From assembly GCA_030280995.1 (NCBI GenBank), contig JASXTE010000016.1, positions 21,734,001-21,798,000 on the forward strand: a stretch of 64,000 nt of DNA, read 5' to 3'. The translations under genes were made by a program, and so were the position numbers. Below, in pieces: positions 47,376 to 57,915 of this stretch. The stretch comes from Hemileia vastatrix (lineage: Eukaryota; Basidiomycota; Pucciniomycetes; Pucciniales; Zaghouaniaceae). The notes beneath the pieces were generated by a model. It was not told the DNA's origin and did no database searches. It was given only the letters and a program-made list of their open reading frames with translations. Within the stretch, counting starts at the first letter, position 1. Each line of letters opens with the position of its first letter.

Positions 47376-47384
47376 TATAAAAAA
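47376..47384 (+). promoter_or_regulatory. TATA box of the antisense gene
   Basis: TATAAAAAA, 11 bp beyond the LTR edge and 99 bp before the ATG at 47475, in a G/C-rich surrounding (CCCGGG before, CGCG after). Spacing is normal for a fungal promoter; it drives the plus strand, opposite to gag-pol. Confidence 0.6.
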
Positions 47385-47474
47385 CGCGAACTCCGTTGAG
47401 CTTGAGCCATCTTCCCACACTAATTTCCCTTGTCTAATACTTTTTTCCCTCATCTCTTAATTATTTATTTTATA

Positions 47475-48428
47475 ATGAACTGCCCTACTCCCACACCCAC
47501 GCCTCCACACCCTAAAGCGGATGGGGGAATAATCACACGACAGTTTTCACAGACTTGCACGGCTTGTGAAAGCATGGAATATTTCTGTGTCGAAAGTACT
47601 AGACGACTCGAGGCCCTCGCCAGAAATGCGAGTTTTGCCGTTGGCGGCGAGTGGCGTGCGATGCGTTGACGAAGAACGCAGAAATCGAAAAACGATTTAC
47701 AAAAACTAAATTTTGGGTAGTTCCGAAGACCAAAGAGGTGGTCAAAGACATTTGGGATGTCTCGATCGAAGATGAACAATCGGTGGGGGAAAATGATAAG
47801 GAGATGAACAATGAGATCTCAACCTGGGTAACCCAGGCCACGAGTTCGAAGCGAGGTGTCAAGGAAGAGGTCGACGAATTGGTGGAGGAGGATGAAGATG
47901 AAGTCCCTGTTCCAGGGCGGGCACCCAAGAAACGACGGGTGGTCATCGAGGACGATGAGGAAGAGAGAGAGGTAGAAGTCAAAGTGGCGCCCAGGTTATT
48001 TCTGGAGCCTGATCCCATCTTCGAGGTAAGTTTTAATTTTTTTATTTCAAGGATGAAGTTACTGATGAGTTTTGTTTTAGACATTGAATAACCTTGAAGA
48101 GCCGATTGCGGAGCCTGCGCCGGTTATACCAACTGAGGCAAACCCTCCAGCCACGGAAGTAGTTGAAGAGCCCGAAGACACCCTGGACCAGGTGTGGTCG
48201 AAGAAACCTTGTCAAGGTCGACGAGTAAGGTTTGCGGAAGAACTATGTGGGGAGGTCGACACTATTATTGACGCTGCTTCCTTCGACGTGGCAGAGGAGC
48301 TATTGGAGATGGGAGAGGTGGTTCCGGTAGGAGAGGAGGAGGTATTTGAGAAATGCAGGAAGGAAATAAGGGTAGTTTTGGAGAAAATGAAAAGATTGGT
48401 TCGAGAGAAGTTAAAAGAAAAGATTTGA
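47475..48428 (+). CDS. Antisense spliced accessory gene of the gypsy element (one frame slip)
   Basis: ATG 47475-47477 opens MNCPTPTPTPPHPKADGG; a Cys cluster CTACESMEYFC follows. Near 47645-47669 the frame must move by one base (about codon 60), then coding continues. Exon 1 ends at 48025 with GAG before GTAAGT; the 55-bp intron ends TTTTAG at 48080; exon 2 (48081-48428) starts TLNNLEEP in phase. Total 899 nt, one short of 300 codons, so an indel is likely. The product is acidic, with a PKKRRV patch (in GRAPKKRRVVIEDDEEE) like a nuclear localisation signal, then a mixed-charge C-terminus ending in a Lys/Arg/Leu-rich helix. No known family recognised. It is convergent with pol. The role is unknown; an antisense nuclear regulator of the element is one possibility. 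Confidence 0.65.
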
Positions 48429-49284
48429 AAAGAAAAGGAGATGTAAAGAAGTAGAGAGAAAAAAAATGTATTTTTAATTTTATTTTATTTTATTTTATTT
48501 TATTATTAGTATTATTTTTTTTTCATTGTAGGTGAATGTTGTTAATTCTATAAGATTTGAGAGAGAGAGAAAAGAAAAGAAAAAAAGAAAAGAAGTTTAA
48601 AAAAAATTTTAGAATTTGAAAGAGGAATTTTAAAGAAAGGAAAAAAGGTTGTTTTAATTGAAGGAAGTTTTAGTGTTTTTTTTTTTTTTTTTTTTAAGAA
48701 ATTTTAGTTGAAAAGAGAGGAAGAAGAAAGAAAAGAAAAAAAACAGAATTTAGAATTTAAGAGAGTTTGAAAAGAAGATTTATTTGTTTCGAAGAATTAT
48801 TATAGGGAGATTCAGGGGTTGAAGTTAAGTTCGAGGAAATGGTTGTGTCGTACAAGATTTGATGATTCGAAGGAAAGAAAGTTTTAAAAGAGAGAATAAA
48901 AAAATTTTTTTGGAAGAGAAGTTTTTTTTTTTGAAGAGAATTTTAAATTTAAGAAAAGAATGTATTTAAAGAATTGAAAAAGAAAAGAAGGAAAATATTT
49001 AGAGAGATTTATTATTATTATTTTTTTTTATTTTATTATTTATGTTTTATTCTATTTATTTTATTTTATTTAATTTTAATTTTGATTTTATTTTATTTTA
49101 TTTAATTTAATTTAATTTAATTTTAATTTTGATTTTAATTTTAGTTGGTTTTGGAGGAAATTTTATAGAAGGAGAAGAAAGAAAAAGAAGAGAGAAAAAA
49201 GAAAACAAGGCTAAGAAATTTAAGAGATGTTTTAGATTTTAAAGAAAGAAAGAAAAAAAAAGAAAAGTTTTAAATAAAGAAATT
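48429..49284. repeat. Low-complexity purine-rich and TTTTA-repeat spacer
   Basis: Between the convergent ends of the antisense gene and pol, the plus strand consists of long A/G tracts (AAAGAAAAGAAAAAAAG type), a poly-T run near 48680, and (TTTTA)n stretches near 48477-48510 and 49030-49140. No frame. The composition would favour triplex or unusual DNA structure and is probably maintained only by slippage. Confidence 0.65.
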
Positions 49285-52200
49285 TTAAGGTTTTGGTTTT
49301 AAAGGATATTTCGAATGAAAAGTTTTTAGGAGTTCAGGAGCGTTAGAAACATTGATGGCTGGTTCCCAGGATGTTTTGTCTGAGTCATTGAGGAAGCCTT
49401 CCCATTCCACGAGGTATTGAAGTTTCCCCTTGCGTATTCTTGAATCAAGGATACGACTTACTTCCCACTCTAGATGATCTTCTACTTCGACCGGTTCCGG
49501 AGGGGGTTGGTTCTTGCCCGGGTATATTTCTCGAGCTAGTTCCAGGAGAGATACATGGAAAACAGGGTGAATCGCCTACCATTTAGGAGGTAACTTGAGT
49601 CGAAATGCAGTTTTAGAGACTTCAGAGTCGATTTCGAACGGTCCCAAGCGCTTTTCAGCCAGTTTCTTTGATGGTCTTGTTGTTCGGATGTTTCGTGCAT
49701 CGAGCCATACTTTGTCGCCTGGTTTAAAGGAAGGAGCAGATTGTCGATGTTTGTCGGCCTGTTCCTTGTATCTTCGAATCGCTGATTCCAAATTTGTTTT
49801 AAGTTCTTCTTGGAGTCGTGATATAGTTCGAAGATAATGTTCCGCAGGATGATTAGTTCCTACATGAATTGAGTTGAATCGAGGATGTCGTCCATAAATG
49901 GTTTCGAAGGGAGATTGTCGTGTCGAAGAATGAGTCGAGTTATTATAAGCAAATTTGGCCAATGGTAGCCATGTGGTCCAATCGTCTTGTTGGTAACTGA
50001 CATACATTTGAAGATATTGTTCGAGGATTTGGTTAACTCTTTCTGTTTGACCATCGGTTTCAGGGTGATAGGCCGTGGAGAGATTCCTCGTGATATTGAG
50101 TTGTCGACACAGTTGGGTCCAGAATGTGGATACAAACAATGAGCCTCTATCTGAAATAATATCATTTGGTAAGCCGTGTTTAGAAAATACATATTCTAGA
50201 AAAATTTTTGACAAATCTTCTGCTGTAGCAGTAGTAGTGGTTTTAATGAAAATAGACATTTTTGAAAATCTATCTACTATTACTAATATAGCATCAAAAT
50301 CATTAGAAATAGGAAGTTGAGAAATGAAATCCATCGATAAAGATTCCCAAGGTTTAGAGGGAATAGGAAGTGGTTGAAGCAACCCATGCTTCCGGTGACG
50401 GGGAGCCTTATTCCTATTACATTCGTAAAAAGCTTTTATATAGGCCTTGATTTCCTTGGTCATACCTGGCCAGAAGAAATCCCTCGCTATTAACTGGTAG
50501 GTTTTATCAACCCCAAAATGACCAGCTAACGGAGAATCATGTCGACTATTGAAAATCCATAATTTTATCTCATTGTTGTCGGGTATGACTACTCTACCTT
50601 CGAAGACTAATAGACCTGATTCAATACTAAATCTTTTGGCCCCTTGCTTCGAGAGTATTTTGTCTGTTAACCCTAAACAATAATCGTCCTTCGACTGAGC
50701 TTCGAGGATGTTGGATAGTGGATTTCAAAAAGATTGAATTGTCATCGAATTAAGTTGATGAGTCGTTAACATTGATTCGTTGAAGATTGATTGCACATTT
50801 TCTGGGTTCTTGTCAGCAAATGCGTCCCCCCGCTGTGGGTAAACGTCGGCCCGACGTGACAAGATATCTGGGACAATGCAGTTTTTGCCTGGGCGATAGG
50901 AAATAGAGAAAGAAAATTCAGACAAAAATTCAGCCCACCTGGCTTGACGCCTGGTTAACACTTTAGAAGACATGAAGTATTTCAAAGCATTATGATCTGT
51001 TAAAATTTGAAAAGGACTATCTAGGCTGAGAAGAAAAGAACGCCATTTTTTAAGACAATGGATAATAGCTAAAAGCTCTTTGTCATGAATTTCATAATTT
51101 AATTCCGCGGCTATGAGTTTGCGTGACTCAAAAGCAACAGGATGAAACAAATTTGTTTCAGGATTTAATTGGGAGATGACCCCTGCAATAGCATAATCGC
51201 TCGCATCTGTCTCAACTATTGTTGAGGCAGAAGGATCAAAATGCCAAAGAATTGGGGCTTTGGTGAACGCTGTTTTTAGTGCTTTGAATTCCTTTCGTGC
51301 TGTAGAAGTAAAAACAAAAGGAATATCTTTTCTAAGAAGAGAAGTAAGATTGGAAATAGCTTTAGAGTAATCTTTAATAAATCTTCTATAGAAGTTTTCA
51401 AAGCCCAAAAATCCTTGGTGTGATTTAATGTTTTTGGGCTCAGGCCATTCCAGGATTTTCTGGACTTTTTTGTCATCCATGACTAAACCGTCAGTGGACA
51501 ACGTAAAACCCGAAAAATCAATTGATTTGAGGTGGAATTTGCATTTATTATGCTTGGCGTAGAGACCATGATCTCGAAGACAATTTAGGACCTGTCGAAC
51601 ATGATGAATATGTTCATCCAGTGTTTTCGAGAATATTAAAATATCTTCTAAATAGACGACTACAAATTGTTCAACAACATCTTGAAAGATATCATTAACA
51701 AAAGTTTGAAAAGTTGAAGGTGCGTTACATAATCCAAAAGGCATAACTAAATATTCAAAACTACCAAATCTAGTGCGCATTGCAGTCAGTGGTTCATGAC
51801 CTTCCGCAATGCGAATAAGATTGTAAGCGCCTCTAAGATCAATTTTAGAAAAGAAATTAGCACCATTGAAAAGGGTAAGAAGTAATGACATAGGAGGAAC
51901 AGGATATGCATTCTTCTTCGTGACTGTGTTGAGCTTTCTATAGTCAACACACAACCTAAGACTACCATCCTTCTTTTTTACAAAGAGGACAGGGGAGCCG
52001 GTTGGAGATTTACTGGCTCTGATGAAACCTTTGGCTACATTCTCTGCAATGTAGTCTCGAAGAACTTGAGATTCGTCCTTCGATAAAGAATAGAAAGGAC
52101 CTGCCGGAGGTACTGGGCCTATTAACTCTATTTGATGGTCGTAGGGTTGATGAGGTGGTAACTTATTGGCCTTGCGGATTGAGAAAACATCGAGGAAATC

Positions 52201-52941
52201 GTGGTAGATTTCCGGTAGAGTTGATTTGATGGCTTCAACATTTATTTGGTCGTCCTCTTCATCTTCGAGAGAATCTGTCAAGGGGATACCTGTATTGAGA
52301 GAGCATAATTCGATTACTTCGAGGCAATTTAAATCCTCTTCGAGTGAAGTCATCAAGCTAGAAGGGTTAGCCAATTGCTCATTTAAAGAAGGTACAGATG
52401 CTTGCAAGTCATCTGGCAGAGATTTGTCCTCTAGCAGGACGTTGTCAGGTGGGTTGTTTAACTCCCTATTGACCTGCATTGAAGAATCAGAAATATACTT
52501 AGAGCGTGGGGTGATCAATCCCCTAGTCCAATCAATTTCAGGATTCCAATGCGTTAAAAAGTCATGGCCAAGAATGGTATCATCCATCCTTGGGGCGTCC
52601 AAGACTGATAATTCCCACTCAAAGGGGGGAAAATTCGGAAAGTTGAAAACCCATAAAACTTTCTTACTTACCCAATATTTGGGTTCCTCTGATTTGACCA
52701 AATAGATGGGAGTTCGATCAATATCTGTAAATGTTAGTTGAAGCTTCTTGGCAAAAGATAAACTAACAAAAGAAATTGAAACTCCAGAGTCTATAAGACA
52801 ACTGAAGGGGATGTCCTCCTTAAAAAGAATGAATCTCAAGCGGTTTAAGGCAACTCCAGTCCTTAAGACATGGAGGTTCTGTGCACTGGGAGAGATAAGA
52901 TAGTTTGCTTTGCACACAAGTAAACTATCTACTAGTTTTTT
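49285..52941 (-). pseudogene. Gypsy pol (PR-RT-RH-IN-chromodomain), two stops, altered RT motif
   Basis: Entered by -1 frameshift at 52935-52941 and running to TAA 49285-49287. Protease SCLIDSGVSIS; RT with FVKKKDGSLRLCVDYR, FSKIDLRGAYNLI and MPFGLCNAPSTFQ. The catalytic box is YLED (51643-51654) where YxDD is required, so an aspartate has become glutamate. RNase H: VETDASDYAIAG and LTDHNALKYF. TGA 50725-50727 separates RH from integrase. Integrase: HDSPLAGHFGVDKT and a Cys pair, MDFISQLP, ISDRGSLF, DGQTERVNQ (the D-D-E triad). TAG 49576-49578 precedes IHPVFHVSLLE, after which a canonical chromodomain follows (WEVSRILDSR, YLVEWEGF, SWEPA). Product roles are cDNA synthesis and chromatin-targeted integration; this copy lacks a usable RT. 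Confidence 0.9.
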
Positions 52942-54119
52942 GACTTCGAACTAGTACCTTCTCTTTCCTTCAACTTTACACAGTCTTCCAACTTGTGCTT
53001 ACCCCCACAATACATACATAACCCATTATCTGCTCGTCTCTTCCTCTCAGCTTCTTTAAGTTCCCCTTTAGGATCCAGTACTTTGCTGATATTGCCTGGG
53101 GTCGAGCCTTTTGGTCGAGGTTTATCCTTTCCCTTATTGGGTTTGGATTGAGTCAAGGAGGATTGATTTGGTCGTGGGTGTGAAGAAGGTCCCGATTTAA
53201 AATTTTGGCCTTGAGATTTGTTGGCATATTGACGATGTTGAAGTCGTCCTTGATAAACGCCGTCAAGTTTGAGGGTTCGATCAATTAAGTCCGTTAAAGT
53301 AGTCATCTTCTGACCGTGAAGATTTAATTGATCTAGAATCCTCAAAGGAAGTCCTTTCTTGAAATGATACTTAAGGGCAGCATCATTCCAACCTACTTGA
53401 GTTTGAAGTGCTCTGAAGTTCGAGATATATTCAGAAGCTTTACCATTATCACTCATGCAAAGAAAATCAATTTCAATTTCCGTGTTGTTCGTTTCATTAG
53501 GGTCCCCAAACAACGTAAAAAGTTGGTCCTCGAATTTTTCCCAATTATTGATAAGTAAGTGGGTTTCTGTCAAAGAAAGCATGAGTAGATAAGGTTCGAA
53601 CCATCTTGCTGCTTTTCCGGCTAGGAATGAAGAAGCGTAAACAACCTTTGATCAGTCGCTGTTAAAGGTTCGAGGATCATTATGTAACAGTAGCTTTCAG
53701 GTTTGCAAGAAGGGTCGCAATCTGTCGGGGTGATCTCCGTCGAATTTGTCAGGAGATTTCATAGAAGGAGTTTTGAACTTAGATCCCTCTGAAGACGTTG
53801 GATTTGAAAGGGTTTTCATAAAAAGTCTCATGAAATCTTCCAGAGAGTTAGATGGTCCCGGTTCTGAGGATTGGCCAGAAGGGTGATTGGCAGGGGCGGA
53901 TGGTGCCTCATGCATTGTATCCTCTCCTTCTTCTTCATCACTAGAATCCTCAAAATCTTGTGGAATGTCTTCTACAGATTGAACTGAATTTTGCCATTCC
54001 CTAAGGTCGAGTGGTTCCAAAGAGTGAGTGCGAGAAACAGACCTTGTGGCTGTTGGCCTGCCTCTAGCGCGAGCTCTAGTAGTAGCGCCCGTAGGAGGAG
54101 TGCGTTGAACAGGTGCCAT
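52932..54119 (-). pseudogene. Gypsy gag with zinc knuckle, two stops
   Basis: ATG 54117-54119 opens MAPVQRTPPTGATTRARARG, followed by an acidic stretch and a capsid body (FLAGKAARWFEPYL, LFGDPNETN, GKASEYISNFRALQTQV). TGA 53697-53699 and another TGA near 53640 interrupt the region between. Zinc knuckle CMYCGGKHKLEDC close to the end; the frame ends at TAG 52932-52934. Pol continues in the -1 frame. It would form virus-like particles in the cytoplasm. Confidence 0.88.
52935..52941 (-). promoter_or_regulatory. -1 ribosomal frameshift site A_AAA_AAC
   Basis: In gag frame the codons read TCA AAA AAC TAG; the heptamer A AAA AAC fits the X_XXY_YYZ rule and stands immediately before the gag stop. 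Moving back one base gives AAA AAA CTA GTA GAT, which is exactly the pol frame. No stem-loop was modelled downstream. Confidence 0.75.
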
Positions 54120-54190
54120 TTAAATTTTTAGAAACACCTAAAAGGACGTAGTAGTGCAAAGAATGAGAACTACAGAGAATTAAATTATAC

Positions 54191-54965
54191 TGTCACCGGA
54201 CCACCTACGCACAAGGTCGAGGATGTTCCTGTAAGTGAGATGAGGGATTTTAGAAACTTCTTCGAAGCACAGTGGAATGATTCGAGGAAATGATTCGAAG
54301 GTCACTCGAAGTAATAGCTATAGGTTCAAGGTTCGATCGAGAAGAATTATAAACTAGTTCCAAGGTAATAATAATTCTTAAAATCTTACGAAGGGTTGGT
54401 AACTCAATAATCAAAGATTTAGGATTTAGAAATGAATATTTGAGAAGGTAAAAGAAAGATACAATAACAATGATTTAACTTTTAAGGATTTACCACTATT
54501 AATGTAAATACGATATTATAATTTAATTCTAAGGAATATCGAACCAAATACCCAGCTCCTTTTATATCCTTTGTTCCTCCTCGCATTGACCTCCCTTCCA
54601 TCACAGCATTCCCATTCCATTGACCATTACTAACATACACTTAGACCCTCTCTACTAAATATCCGTTCATGCTCAATTTGCCCCTTTTAATTAATTAACA
54701 AAACTTTAATGGAAAAAAACTACTACTATACTATTTCGTTGATCCTAGCGCTGTGCGTCGCTTATTGAAAAGGACTAAGGTACCCTATTGGGAGATTGAC
54801 TAATTTAGATTTAGAGTTTAGGCTAGCGCAGTTAAATAGCAGTACACAAAGGAAAATCGCAGTTGCTATGGAGAATTGCTTTCTGCGCTTCGAGTATAGA
54901 TTTAGGACTCGATATTATTGATTTATTGAGTTAATTTCGCTTCGAGTGTCACTTGGCGCGTGACA
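54191..54965 (-). repeat. 5' LTR (element sense) of the antisense-gene gypsy
   Basis: 775 bp, partner of 46591-47365, with the minus-strand TATA box at about 54558-54566. Compared with its partner it retains more CG dinucleotides. Confidence 0.92.
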
Positions 54966-55312
54966 ACATCTTATTTGGGGAGGTTGAAAACATAAAAAAA
55001 GAAGGAAAAAAACATGCCTGGTTAAAATTTCACAATAAAGTGTTTCAAACCTCAGTGAGGGGTGTGTGCCAAGGGTTGATGAAAGGATTGAGGTCTGAGT
55101 GTCACATGTGACAGGGATGGGGTGGGAAAGGAAGCAATGATATGGCCAGCATGTGGCTGTGAAAATAAATTGGGAAAAAAGTGCTGATTTGAGGTCACAA
55201 CTGACATCCATTTTTGAAATAAGTGACTTTTTTGCAAAATTTAAGTGCTGATTTAGTTTGAAATCTGCAATTAACTTAAATGTGGATTTCAAACCAAATC
55301 ATCACTTAGAGC
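54966..55312. mobile_element. Right part of the decayed Harbinger-like element
   Basis: Contains, inverted relative to 43510-43650, GAAATAAGTGACTT (about 55216) and the terminal palindrome AAATCTGCAATTAACTTAA with ATGTGGATTTC. It has two AAGTGCTGATTT phrases shared with the left part. If both belong together, the element was about 3.4 kb before the gypsy insertion. Confidence 0.4.
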
Positions 55313-57110
55313 ATCCATCCTGTTGAGAGTGTACAGTGGTTGGAAAATAATTTCCACCTGTTTTTTTTTCTCATAAATTCCTGAATATTCACTCTACAGA
55401 CATGAGCTTGTGAATTTCTAACTCATATGGCCATGTAGAATAGGACTGTAGTAAAATAAATTCAGCTGGACACCAATTTTTATAAAGATTACATTTTTTG
55501 AAAAAACATCATTCTTGAAATTTATAATGTGAAATCTGAAAAGTCTGTGCTCTTATTTATGAAAAATATGGGGTTTTTATAAGAATTGAGAAAAAAAGAT
55601 TAGCAAAAAGTGGTCAAAATTTACCAAAAATAGCATCACAAAGATGTAGCTTCACTGTTTGCTTCCCTGGAAGCTTGCACCTTTGAAAGCAAAGATGCAA
55701 TCAAGTTTCCAAAGTACGGTGGTAAAATCCATCCCAAGCCTACTTAAAGGTATTTAACATAGAAGGAACTGTAATTGGGTGATAAAACTACAAAACCATA
55801 TTTTTGAGGTGTTTTCATGTGCTTGCAACAAGGCTAGAATAATGTGATTGGATTTTTTCAGGAGCAAAAAATTTGTATTAATTAGAATAGTATGTATATG
55901 GTTCAACTATTGTGATCTTCATTTCATGGATGAGATGTCATTTTCAAGCTGAGGACCCTGTTGTAGTTTAAGTGAAAAGCAGTAAAAAGGGTAAATATTA
56001 GATAAGAGATTAATGAGTCAGTTTTCCAGGAAATGAGAAATAAAGGACAAATGTCAGCCAGACCACTAAACTTACCCAGGAAATAATTAATTATTTGCTA
56101 GTGTAGAGATATGTCTTTACCTCTCAATTTATTAGTTATACTTAATTTATAAATTACTTATAATATTTTAACTAAATAAGTAAAATTAATTAAATATATA
56201 ATGAATATGTTACCTTAAGTTTTATTCCTTGACAGAGTCCTCATGACAGCTGAAAGTTAGGCTAAAATATAAAAATACTAAATATTAAAATCAAATAATT
56301 TTATTTTACATTGACATATACAGAAAAACTAAATAAATCAAATAATTATAGTTAAATTTGACATATACAGATAACTACTGTATATGAGAACATTCTTTAT
56401 AGAGCAACCTTAATATTTGAAATGTCTAATTGGGGAATTTCTCTTTCTCTGATACTCATGTATATAGAATTTTGATTCCTTAGTTTCTCTCCTTTTTGCC
56501 TATATGAGGCATCTCAATCTGGCTGTTTTAATTCATCCCATACTTACCTTAAAATTTTATTATATATAAAAACCACATCTATTACTACTGTTACTACCTT
56601 AGTATTTAAATTTGTGTACTTCTAAAAATTTTAAGTAATAATAATAATAACTTTTTTACCTTTTAATTGAGCATTAAAATATAAAGATAAAAAATATGTA
56701 CCCCTTTTGAAATCTTGAGTTTTCCTCACCTTTTGTCACTGTTGGGCTGTTGTAAAATCTTCTAGACCAAAAGCACCCCTTCACAACTGAGGGCCTTTCT
56801 GAATAGTTGTTGAACCATTGTTACCTTGACTCTGGAAGCAAAAGGACCATTGACTCCAACACCTATATCAGTTTTTGCACAAACAACAAATATCAAACAT
56901 CAAAGGAACATGACTAACATTTTTTGCACAACTGGGATTCAAACCTCTCCCCAAATTTAAGGTTTATATAAGCGTAATTGTCCTATATATTTGTAGTGAC
57001 TATAGCAGTTATTATCTCTAGGTCTTACTCTGCATATTTCATTATACACATATATCTTTTTACTCAGCACTCTGTAGTTGTCATTAAATTACTAAAATTA
57101 CAGGGGGAGG
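55313..57110. other. AT-rich stretch without recognised gene
   Basis: No convincing frame, RNA or element. It ends with TTACAGGGGGAGG directly before TGTCAGG, which looks like a polypurine tract and an LTR start in plus sense, so part of it may be the interior of a non-autonomous or heavily deleted LTR element. Confidence 0.45.
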
Positions 57111-57915
57111 TGTCAGGTATATAATATTTTTTTTCCTAGTTGACCAAAATAGAGAAACATTGTTCTTAGTCCTAGAAGTAATATAATTTATTTATTTAAT
57201 TAAATAATTAAATTACTTAATTATTTCAGTTGAAAAATTGTCCTGATAATTAAAATTTTATTTTTTTATTTCAGTTGACAATTTGTCAGGCTAAGGTCAA
57301 GTACAACGACGTGAACTAGCTTGAATTGTCAGTTTTCTAGAAGATTTTTATGGTCCTATATGAATACTGTAATCTTAATCCACTAAATTGTATAATAAAA
57401 TCAAATATAAAGGTCTCAGTAATATAACTCTCACTATTCTTATATATGGCTTACAATCTTTATAGTTGGTAAAAAATAGATTATATAAGTTCAGATACTA
57501 TTCAAAAGTCTTATAAAAGTACTAATTGATATTTATTGTAATTGATTTGGTTATATTGGTTAAATTGTAATGATAAAGAATGTAGAAACAAGACCCAAAA
57601 ACCTCCTCCTTTTATACACACTGAGTTCCCCAATAAATCCCTTGATATACCATCCAATACACAGTTAATGACGCCTCAAAACAACTAATAGACCTTCCCA
57701 TCAACATCCCCAGTGACCCATGACATAATTAAACAAGTAACAACCGCCAAAATACTGGAATAATAAGGAAAATCCATCAAAATTAAAGAAAAAGACAAAA
57801 AGAGAGTATATGCATATAAAACAATATTATTAAAGACTAAAGGAGACTTTTTAAGGTTAATAATAGCTTAATAATAAGGGGGATTTACTGTAGAAATAAT
57901 GGGGCTAAGCCTGAC
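57111..57915. repeat. LTR-like segment TGTCAGG...CCTGACA
   Basis: Starts TGTCAGGTATATAA and ends GGCTAAGCCTGACA, a 7-bp terminal inversion. The preceding AGGGGGAGG would serve as polypurine tract in plus sense, and its end resembles that of the intact gypsy LTR (TTAGGCCTGACA). No 5-bp duplication is seen (GGAGG left, TTATA right), so it is not a clean solo LTR. It may instead be the distal part of one long LTR that ends at 58782. Confidence 0.45.

Larger units (their letters stand above)
46591..54965 (-). mobile_element. Ty3/gypsy chromovirus with antisense gene, full length, mutated
   Basis: 8375-bp element with 775-bp LTRs (46591-47365, 54191-54965) starting TGTCAC and ending GTGACA; the 5-bp duplication ACATC stands at 46586-46590 and 54966-54970. 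gag and pol are on the minus strand, pol reaching an integrase with chromodomain. On the plus strand, just inside the 3' LTR, lies a spliced antisense gene. The LTRs differ at roughly 18 sites by eye, about 11 being CG against TG or CA, so the insertion is older than the other full-length gypsy. In-frame stops in gag and pol show it is inactive. Confidence 0.95.

Noticed and set aside
54915..55292. 125-codon minus-strand frame
   Set aside because: It straddles the LTR edge and target duplication of the gypsy element, so it cannot be an ancestral gene.
56925..56955. tRNA B-box-like sequence on the minus strand (GGTTTGAATCC)
   Set aside because: No matching A box, acceptor stem or anticodon arm could be laid out around it.
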